Of a stretch of 20,290 nucleotides of DNA, positions 14,644 through 20,290 are shown in pieces; the first letter of the stretch is position 1, and each line of letters opens with the position of its first letter. Below the pieces are notes generated by a model. The model saw only the letters and a list, made by a program, of their open reading frames with translations. It ran no database searches and was not told the origin of the DNA. Made by a program: the position numbers and the translations under genes. The stretch comes from JBNJDJ01 sp051744845 (GTDB taxonomy: Bacteria > Bacillota > Clostridia > Peptostreptococcales > Acidaminobacteraceae): assembly GCA_051744845.1 (NCBI GenBank), contig JBNJDJ010000034.1, forward strand, positions 1-20,290, written 5' to 3'.

Positions 14644-15958
14644 TACTAAAAAATCAAATGGTTCTTTTTTAGTAAAATTGTGGTTTACAATAAAAATGGC
14701 TATTCACGGATTAATTGCGAATCCTTTAAGATCTTTTTTAACTATATTAGGAGTATCAATTGGTGTTGCTTCTGTAGTTAGTCTTATGGGAATAGGCGAA
14801 GGAGCTAGATTAGCTGTAATTGATCAGTTTGAGAATTTAGGTAAGAATGTTATTGATATTACTTCTTATCAAAAACAATTAAATTTTGATCCTGAGTATT
14901 CGGATGAGTTAATCGATAGAGTAGATAATTTAGAAAGAATAACTCCTGTTGTCAAAACTAAAGCTGATATAAAATGGAGAAGGTTAAGAGGAGAAGTAGA
15001 AGTTTTAGGAGTTAATCAAGAATATCCTGAGATAAGAGACCAGTCATTAATAGCAGGGCACTTTTTTACTAAAGAACAATCTGATAGAAGAATAAAAGTT
15101 GCAGTTTTAGGTCATAATATTGGTAAAAAAATATTAAATGGGCGTTCCCCTGTAGGGAAAACAATATCTATTAATGGATTAAATTATAAAATAATTGGTG
15201 TTTTAAATAAAAAAGGTGAAAATCGCGGTGAAAATATTGATAATAAAATTGTAATTCCTTATTACAGAGCTTTACAAATTCAAGATAAACGAAAGGTTGA
15301 AACCTTTTGGGCAGAGGCTGATTCTAAAAAAGGAGCGGCTTTATCTGTAGTTCAGTTAGGTAGAATAATAAAAAGAAGATTAGGAGATTTTTCTTCAAAA
15401 CCACAGTCTTCTTCTAATACTGCTAGTCAACCTAACCCTATGGAAAGTTCTGCTAGTACTAATGAGGCTAAGCCAACAAATAATCAAGAAAGTGATTTTA
15501 TGTTAACTGATAAAGAAGATGCTATTACTATAACAAGTTTTAACAATTTAATAAAAGAAGCTGATAAAGCCAATAGAGTAATGACTCTTTTACTTGGCGG
15601 TATAGCTTCAGTTTCTCTTTTAGTAGGTGGATTAGGTATTATGAATATTATGCTAGTATCTGTTTCTGAAAGAACAGCAGAAATTGGTGTTAGAAGAGCG
15701 ATAGGTGCTACTCAATCAGATTTATTATTACAATTTATTTTGGAAGCTTTATTTTTAAGTATAATTGGAGCTTTTTGTGGAATAATATTAGGGATATTTG
15801 GATTAAATCTTTTTTCAAACTTAGGTTTTCAAACTGCAATAAGTTTTAAAGCAATCCGAATATCTACAGTTATAGCATTACTTTCTGGTTTAATATTTGG
15901 TGTTTATCCTGCTATTTCTGCTTCTAGTGTACCACCAGTTGAAGCTTTAAGAAATTAA
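14630..15958 (+). CDS. MacB-like FtsX-family ABC permease, system 1
   Basis: The 442-residue membrane subunit of the first export system. Topology is MacB-like: a cytoplasmic N-terminus, TM1 (about 34-54, LTILGVSIGVASVVSL), a large extracytoplasmic MacB core domain (55-310) and three C-terminal TMs (318-341, 371-395, 411-431). It carries the FtsX-domain signature VSERTAEIGVRRAIGA (345-360) and the ending PVEALRN. Residues 255-286 form a Ser/Asn/Pro/Thr-rich low-complexity insert, probably a flexible surface loop. The start is ATG 14630, preceded by GGAGG (14620-14624). An in-frame ATG at 14594 lacks a ribosome site and would add 12 unrelated residues. The ATPase-adaptor-permease order and overlaps support one complex, closest in type to YknXYZ. 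Confidence 0.93.
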   Translation: MKKINTKKSNGSFLVKLWFTIKMAIHGLIANPLRSFLTILGVSIGVASVVSLMGIGEGARLAVIDQFENLGKNVIDITSYQKQLNFDPEYSDELIDRVDNLERITPVVKTKADIKWRRLRGEVEVLGVNQEYPEIRDQSLIAGHFFTKEQSDRRIKVAVLGHNIGKKILNGRSPVGKTISINGLNYKIIGVLNKKGENRGENIDNKIVIPYYRALQIQDKRKVETFWAEADSKKGAALSVVQLGRIIKRRLGDFSSKPQSSSNTASQPNPMESSASTNEAKPTNNQESDFMLTDKEDAITITSFNNLIKEADKANRVMTLLLGGIASVSLLVGGLGIMNIMLVSVSERTAEIGVRRAIGATQSDLLLQFILEALFLSIIGAFCGIILGIFGLNLFSNLGFQTAISFKAIRISTVIALLSGLIFGVYPAISASSVPPVEALRN

Positions 15959-15966
15959 AATTATGT

Positions 15967-15995
15967 AAAGATGACTAAAATGTCATCTTTTTTTT
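15967..15995 (+). terminator. Intrinsic terminator after export system 1
   Basis: A perfect 9-bp stem AAAGATGAC (15967-15975) with GTCATCTTT (15982-15990), a 6-base loop TAAAAT and T residues to 15995. It lies 8 nt after the permease stop and separates the two export operons. Confidence 0.93.
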
Positions 15996-16045
15996 ATGCA
16001 AAGTATTAATTTTTATTAATAAAGAAGAATAATAGTTAATTTCTT

Positions 16046-16079
16046 TTGTTGAAATAATAAAAAAATGATAAAATAAATA
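16046..16079 (+). promoter_or_regulatory. Weak promoter candidate for export system 2
   Basis: The 127 bases between the terminator at 15995 and the next gene are almost pure A+T. Possible elements are TTGTTG (16046-16051) with TAAAAT (16069-16074) at 17-base spacing, or TTGAAA (16049-16054) with TAAATA (16074-16079) at 19. Neither is a good match. A promoter is expected here because a strong terminator lies upstream. Confidence 0.4.
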
Positions 16080-16091
16080 TTATAAACTACT

Positions 16092-16107
16092 GTGTATATG
16101 TATACGC
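16092..16107 (+). promoter_or_regulatory. Possible operator upstream of export system 2
   Basis: A GC-containing inverted repeat, GTGTATA-TG-TATACGC (perfect core GTATA/TATAC, 16094-16105), stands out in an otherwise A+T leader. It lies just downstream of the promoter candidate and 8 nt before the AAAGGAG ribosome site. The position and symmetry fit a repressor site, but the regulator is not in the window. Confidence 0.35.
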
Positions 16108-16122
16108 TATTAAAGGAGTTTT

Positions 16123-16830
16123 ATGTCTGAAATAATTATTGAAGTAAAGGATTTAAAAAAGAATTATCAAATGGGTGATGTAATTGTCAAAGCTTTAAGA
16201 GGAGATAGTTTTTCTATTAAAGAAGGAGAATTTGTTGTAGTATTAGGACCAAGTGGTTCAGGTAAATCTACACTTTTAAATATAATAGGTGGAATGGATA
16301 ATCCTTCAGATGGAAGGGTCTTTTTTAAGGGAATTAATATTGCAAAATATTCTGAAAAAAAACTAACTGAATATAGAAGAAATAAGATAGGTTTTGTTTT
16401 TCAGTTTTATAATTTAATGAGTAATTTAACTGCTATGGAAAATGTAGAACTTGCTACAGAATTATGTAATGATTCATTATCTATTGAGAATGTTTTAAGA
16501 CAAGTTGATTTATTTGATAGAAAAGATCATTTTCCATCACAGATGAGTGGTGGAGAACAACAAAGAGTTGCAATAGCTAGAGCTGTTGCTAAAAACCCTG
16601 AAATTTTACTTTGTGATGAGCCTACAGGAGCGCTAGATTATTCAACAGGCAAGAAAATTTTAAAGTTACTAAAAGATGTAAATGAGAAATTTAAAAAAAC
16701 TGTTATTGTTATTACTCATAATGAAGCTATTGGAGATATTGGTAATAGAGTAATAAAAATGAAAAGTGGTCGTATTGAAAAGAATTATAAAAATAGGTTT
16801 CCTAAAGATCCTGAAAGGATTAAATGGTAG
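16123..16830 (+). CDS. ABC transporter ATPase (MacB/LolD-like), system 2
   Basis: The 235-residue nucleotide-binding subunit of the second export system. Motifs are complete: Walker A GPSGSGKST (42-50), Q-loop Q94, signature MSGGE (141-145), Walker B ILLCDEP (161-167, catalytic E166), and H-loop H199. It is a clear paralogue of the ATPase at 12290 but distinct in sequence. The C-terminal tail ending PKDPERIKW is typical of ATPases that pair with large, two-FtsX-domain permeases. AAAGGAG (16115-16121 region) precedes the ATG by a few bases. The stop TAG is read through in another frame by the permease gene, which starts 7 nt before the ATPase gene ends. Confidence 0.93.
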   Translation: MSEIIIEVKDLKKNYQMGDVIVKALRGDSFSIKEGEFVVVLGPSGSGKSTLLNIIGGMDNPSDGRVFFKGINIAKYSEKKLTEYRRNKIGFVFQFYNLMSNLTAMENVELATELCNDSLSIENVLRQVDLFDRKDHFPSQMSGGEQQRVAIARAVAKNPEILLCDEPTGALDYSTGKKILKLLKDVNEKFKKTVIVITHNEAIGDIGNRVIKMKSGRIEKNYKNRFPKDPERIKW

Positions 16831-19172
16831 CTATGAATACTTTAAACAAAAGAGTTTTTAGAAAAATAAAAGAAGCTAAATTACAGTATTTTGCAATCAT
16901 ATCAGTTATGATTATTGGTTTAATGATATATATAGCAATGAATATGGGAATTTATAATTTTGAAAACTCTGTAAATAGATACTATAAAAATAATAATTAT
17001 TCAGATATAACAGTTGAATTAATGCAGATACCAGAAAATGAAGTTAATAGTCTTTTAAATATCGAAGGTATTAAAGATGTTGAAGGTAGAATTTCTGCTG
17101 ATATTTTAATGAAAAGAGAAGATCAAAAAGTTGATTTAAAGATGATTTCTAAAAAAAATGATTCTAAGATTAATAAATTGTTTTTTTTAAAAGGTTTAAA
17201 TAATTTTAAAAGGAAATACGATATATTTGTATTAGAGCATTTTTTTGAAGCAAATAATTTGAATTTAAATCAAAAATTAGATATTCAAATTTTAGGAAAA
17301 GAATATCCATTAGAAGTAAAAGCTAAAGTCGGGTCTCCTGAATTTATATATTTAATGAAAGATGAACAATCTATTTTACCAGATTTTAAAAATTTCGGAG
17401 TGATTTATGTATCACAAGAATTTGCACAAGATAGCTTAGGTTTAAAAAATGCATATAATGAAATTATTATAGATGTTAAAAAAGGATATAATTTAGATGA
17501 AATAAAAGATAAAATTGATAATAAATTAGATAAGTTTGGGATAAAAAAAGTAATTACTAAAGACGATTATTTGAGTAATAGAGTAGTAAGAGAAGAAATT
17601 TCTGGTGGAAAACAAATGGCTAATGTATTGCCTATAATGTTTTTAGTAATTGCAGGTATAATTTTAAAAGTTATGATTTCAAGACTAGTTAGACAAGATA
17701 GAATGGCTATTGGTGTTTTAAAATCTTTAGGATATAGTAATTTTAAGATAATAATACATTATTCAAAATTTGCTGTTTTTATTGGTGTTATTGGAGGTTT
17801 ATTAGGGATAATATCAGGTATATATTTTTCCAGGCTATTAACTGATATGTACTTAGAATTTTATAAGGTTCATTATATTACTTATAATTATTATATAAAT
17901 TATCTTTTAGGAGGAATTTTTTTAGTAGTAATTTTTTCAGTATTGTCTGGATATTTTGGAGCTAAAGATTCATTGCTAATATCACCAAGTGAATCTATGA
18001 GAAAAGAACCGCCTAAATCGGGGAAACGTATTTATTTAGAAAAGTTTAATTTTTTTAAAAAATTAAACTTTTCAACAAAGATGGTTTGGCGAAATTTAAT
18101 GCGTGATAAGAAACGACTTTTATTTATTAGTTTTGGAATTGCTGTTACATTAGTAGTAGTTATACTTCCAATACATATGATGAGTATAATACCTCAAATG
18201 TATGAACAACAATTTGAAAAATTTAATTTAATGGATTATAAAGTTAAATTTAAAAAGCCAGTTAGTAAAAATGAAATTCAAAATTTAAAAAAAGAGATAA
18301 ATGCCAGTCAGATTGAATCTCAATTAACATATCCATTTGAAATAAATTATCAATGGAAAGAAAAAATTGTAAATATAATTGGTATAAAACAAGATACAAA
18401 AATGTATGATTTTTTATCCTCCGATGAAGGAAAGCCTTATATGAAAAAAAATTTCGTATATGTATCTGATGGTTTAGCTAATAATTTAGGCATAAAAAAA
18501 GATGATATTATTAATATTAATAATTATATTCCTAATAGAAATGATATTAATGTAGAAGTTACTGATATAGTTAAACAAAGTTTAGGTGCAAATATTTATA
18601 TGGACATTTCATTTTTTCAAAATCAATTAGTTGATAAAGACGCAATAAATGGGATTTTAATAAAGTCAGATAAGCTAGATAAGAAATATTTAGAGAAACA
18701 AAAAAACATTTCTTCAGTAAGTTCTATACAAATGATGGTAGATAGTTTTAAAGAATTTATGGAAATAACTATTGCATCAATAAGTGTGATGGTTTTTTTA
18801 GGATTTGTACTTGGATTTGCAATTGTCTATAATACAACAATTATGACTATAAATTCAAGAAAATTAGAATTTTCTTCATTAAGTGTTTTAGGAATGAGTA
18901 AAAATGAAATTAGTAGTATAGTTTTTAAAGAAAATTTATTTATTACAATTATAGGTATATTTATTGGAATTATTGCATCTAAAAGATTATCTCAAGTTAT
19001 AGTTAAATCTTTTTCAACTGAGTTTTATACATTAAATGGAGATATTTTGTTATCTAGTTATTTTAAAGGAATTGGATTAACGTTAGTTTTTATATTAATT
19101 GCTCAGTTGGCAGCTTTTTATAGAATAAATAAATTGAATTTTATAGATGCATTAAAAGAAAGAATATCTTAG
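16824..19172 (+). CDS. Large ABC permease with two FtsX domains, system 2
   Basis: A 782-residue export permease of the large FtsX type. TM1 (about 22-43) precedes a first extracytoplasmic domain (44-260). The first FtsX domain (about 262-395) contains three TMs and the coupling sequence RLVRQDRMAIGVLKSLGYS. A further TM (about 430-450, after WRNLMRDKKR) precedes a second extracytoplasmic domain (455-640). The second FtsX domain (about 645-780) has INSRKLEFSSLSVLGMS and three TMs. The two halves repeat the same plan, giving eight TMs, so one chain could serve as a monomeric pseudo-dimer. The start at ATG 16824 uses AAAGGA (16814-16819) with short spacing; ATG 16833 is a possible alternative. 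Substrate unknown. Confidence 0.9.
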   Translation: MVAMNTLNKRVFRKIKEAKLQYFAIISVMIIGLMIYIAMNMGIYNFENSVNRYYKNNNYSDITVELMQIPENEVNSLLNIEGIKDVEGRISADILMKREDQKVDLKMISKKNDSKINKLFFLKGLNNFKRKYDIFVLEHFFEANNLNLNQKLDIQILGKEYPLEVKAKVGSPEFIYLMKDEQSILPDFKNFGVIYVSQEFAQDSLGLKNAYNEIIIDVKKGYNLDEIKDKIDNKLDKFGIKKVITKDDYLSNRVVREEISGGKQMANVLPIMFLVIAGIILKVMISRLVRQDRMAIGVLKSLGYSNFKIIIHYSKFAVFIGVIGGLLGIISGIYFSRLLTDMYLEFYKVHYITYNYYINYLLGGIFLVVIFSVLSGYFGAKDSLLISPSESMRKEPPKSGKRIYLEKFNFFKKLNFSTKMVWRNLMRDKKRLLFISFGIAVTLVVVILPIHMMSIIPQMYEQQFEKFNLMDYKVKFKKPVSKNEIQNLKKEINASQIESQLTYPFEINYQWKEKIVNIIGIKQDTKMYDFLSSDEGKPYMKKNFVYVSDGLANNLGIKKDDIININNYIPNRNDINVEVTDIVKQSLGANIYMDISFFQNQLVDKDAINGILIKSDKLDKKYLEKQKNISSVSSIQMMVDSFKEFMEITIASISVMVFLGFVLGFAIVYNTTIMTINSRKLEFSSLSVLGMSKNEISSIVFKENLFITIIGIFIGIIASKRLSQVIVKSFSTEFYTLNGDILLSSYFKGIGLTLVFILIAQLAAFYRINKLNFIDALKERIS

Positions 19173-19214
19173 ATTATTAATATTAATAAGTTCTATTAGG
19201 AGGATGTATATTTT

Positions 19215-20290
19215 ATGAAATTGTCTAAAAGAGGAAAAATAGTAGTTGGGATTTTAGTATTTATAATTGTAATTGCCATTGGAATTAACGCATATGATAC
19301 CACAGTAAGTAAAGAATTATATAAAGTGAAAAAAGGTGAAGTTACAGATAAAATTAATAGCTCAGGAGTTGTTCACTCTGATACAATAAAAACCTTATAT
19401 TCTTTAGTAAATAGTGAGATAATTGATTTGAAATTTGAAGTTGGAGATAAAGTAAAAAAAGGCGAAATTATTGCTAAATTTGATAAAGAACAAATTGAAT
19501 ATCAGATAGAAGGTATAGATGCTCAAATTAGAGATTTGAATTATAAACTTAAAGAAGCTTGTAAGCCAGCTGATAAAGAAAAAATTGAAAATCTAGAGTA
19601 TAAAATAGATATTGCTAAAATAGATTATGATTCTGCAAAAAAAGATTTGATAAAGATGGAAAAACTTTATGATAATCAAGCTATTAGTAAAGATAGTTTA
19701 GAAAATTATAGAGAAGCTGAAATGAAATTAAAAAAAGAATTAGCTAGTTTAGAAAATAATTTAAAACTATTAAAAAAGAAAATAAGTTCAAATATTAAAA
19801 TGCAATATTATGCTCAAATAAATAGTTTAAGGTCTCAAAAAAAATCATTGGTTAAATCAAAAAAAGAATGTGATTTAATAGCTCCGGTTGATGGCATAAT
19901 AACTGAAGAATTTGTTCAAGAAGGTAAATATGTTACTAAAGGAGTTCCAATATATGAGATAAGTAATTTATCTAATATTAGAATTTTATCAGATGTTTTA
20001 GAATCAGAAATAAATTCTATTAAAAAAAATTCTGAGGTTTTAATAGAGGATGAGTATAAAAAAAGATTTGTGAAAGGAGTGGTTTTAAAAAAACATCCTA
20101 AAATTTATGAAAAATTAACTGAGTTAGGAATTAAACAAAGGAAAGTTGATGTAGAAATAAAGCCTATGGATTTATCTAATAATTATTTATTAAACCAAAA
20201 ACTTGATTTAGAGTTTATTATTGAACGCAAAAAAAATGTATTAAGAATTCCAATTGATAGTTATTTTGAAGATAATAACAAATTTTATGT
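19215..20290 (+). CDS. HlyD-family adaptor, system 2 (3' end beyond window)
   Basis: An open frame from ATG 19215 continues without a stop to the window edge (358 codons seen). AGGAGG at 19198-19203 lies 11 nt before the ATG, a slightly long spacing. The protein has one membrane anchor (residues 9-27), a first lipoyl half (about 43-90, ending VKKGEIIAKFDKEQ), a long coiled-coil hairpin (about 92-218), a second lipoyl half starting LIAPVDGIITEEF (220-232) and a beta-barrel region. The hairpin tip contains LYDNQAISKDSLENYREAE (about 151-169), resembling the conserved tip that docks to TolC-type ducts in diderms. It is the adaptor of the preceding ATPase-permease pair. Unlike the adaptor at 12985 it is a single, normal module. 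Confidence 0.9.
   Translation, partial: MKLSKRGKIVVGILVFIIVIAIGINAYDTTVSKELYKVKKGEVTDKINSSGVVHSDTIKTLYSLVNSEIIDLKFEVGDKVKKGEIIAKFDKEQIEYQIEGIDAQIRDLNYKLKEACKPADKEKIENLEYKIDIAKIDYDSAKKDLIKMEKLYDNQAISKDSLENYREAEMKLKKELASLENNLKLLKKKISSNIKMQYYAQINSLRSQKKSLVKSKKECDLIAPVDGIITEEFVQEGKYVTKGVPIYEISNLSNIRILSDVLESEINSIKKNSEVLIEDEYKKRFVKGVVLKKHPKIYEKLTELGIKQRKVDVEIKPMDLSNNYLLNQKLDLEFIIERKKNVLRIPIDSYFEDNNKFY

Noticed and set aside
16004..16021. TATTAAT/ATTAATA inverted repeat downstream of the system 1 terminator
   Set aside because: Pure A+T, weak, and similar strings recur by chance in this composition.
19174..19189. 16-base palindrome TTATTAATATTAATAA between the large permease and the last adaptor
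   Set aside because: A+T only, no T-run and no clear position relative to a promoter. It resembles the cvpA hairpin loop region only through composition.

Overview
The window is a very AT-rich (roughly three-quarters A+T by eye) stretch of a low-GC Gram-positive (Bacillota) chromosome. All genes lie on the plus strand. A Clostridia- or Tissierellia-like anaerobe is the best guess. The reasons are strong AGGAGG ribosome sites, the dnaX-ybaB-recR order, an S-box (SAM-I) riboswitch, a B12 methionine synthase split from its reactivation domain, a DUF951 protein, and a YedF selenium-metabolism protein. The genus cannot be read from the sequence, and a diderm Bacillota is not excluded. There are no tRNA or rRNA genes, insertion sequences, CRISPR arrays or signs of a mobile element. 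No gene-free stretch exceeds 200 bases.

Region 1 (1-2722) is the replication and repair cluster: a terminator of an upstream transcript, dnaX (clamp-loader tau/gamma), a consensus-like promoter at the end of dnaX, ybaB and recR, closed by a terminator that overlaps the recR stop codon.

Region 2 (2748-8090) is a tightly packed run of six genes: a divergent hybrid sensor kinase, a THUMP-domain rRNA methyltransferase, an unrecognised membrane-anchored propeller-like protein, a CvpA-family membrane protein, YedF and a DUF951 zinc-ribbon-like protein. The oddest site in the window is in front of cvpA. A perfect Shine-Dalgarno sequence lies more than 30 nt upstream of the only good start codon, and a near-perfect inverted repeat fills the gap. 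Folding it would bring the ribosome site to exactly 7 nt from the ATG.

Region 3 (8099-12201) is a methionine and one-carbon operon. A perfect-consensus promoter leads into a SAM-I riboswitch with a clear terminator/antiterminator switch, then metF, a stand-alone methionine synthase reactivation-domain protein and a 780-residue metH. The three genes overlap and supply methyl-THF, the methyltransferase and its repair domain, turned off when SAM is plentiful. A terminator ends the unit.

Region 4 (12202-20290) holds two adjacent but differently ordered MacAB/YknXYZ-like ABC export systems. The first is ATPase, adaptor, permease (12290-15958), with promoter, possible operator and terminator. Its adaptor looks internally duplicated, with two lipoyl/barrel modules and very short helical hairpins. 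The second is ATPase, large two-FtsX permease and adaptor (16123 to beyond the window end). Its adaptor has a single module with a long coiled coil and is cut by the window edge. Substrates cannot be told from sequence.
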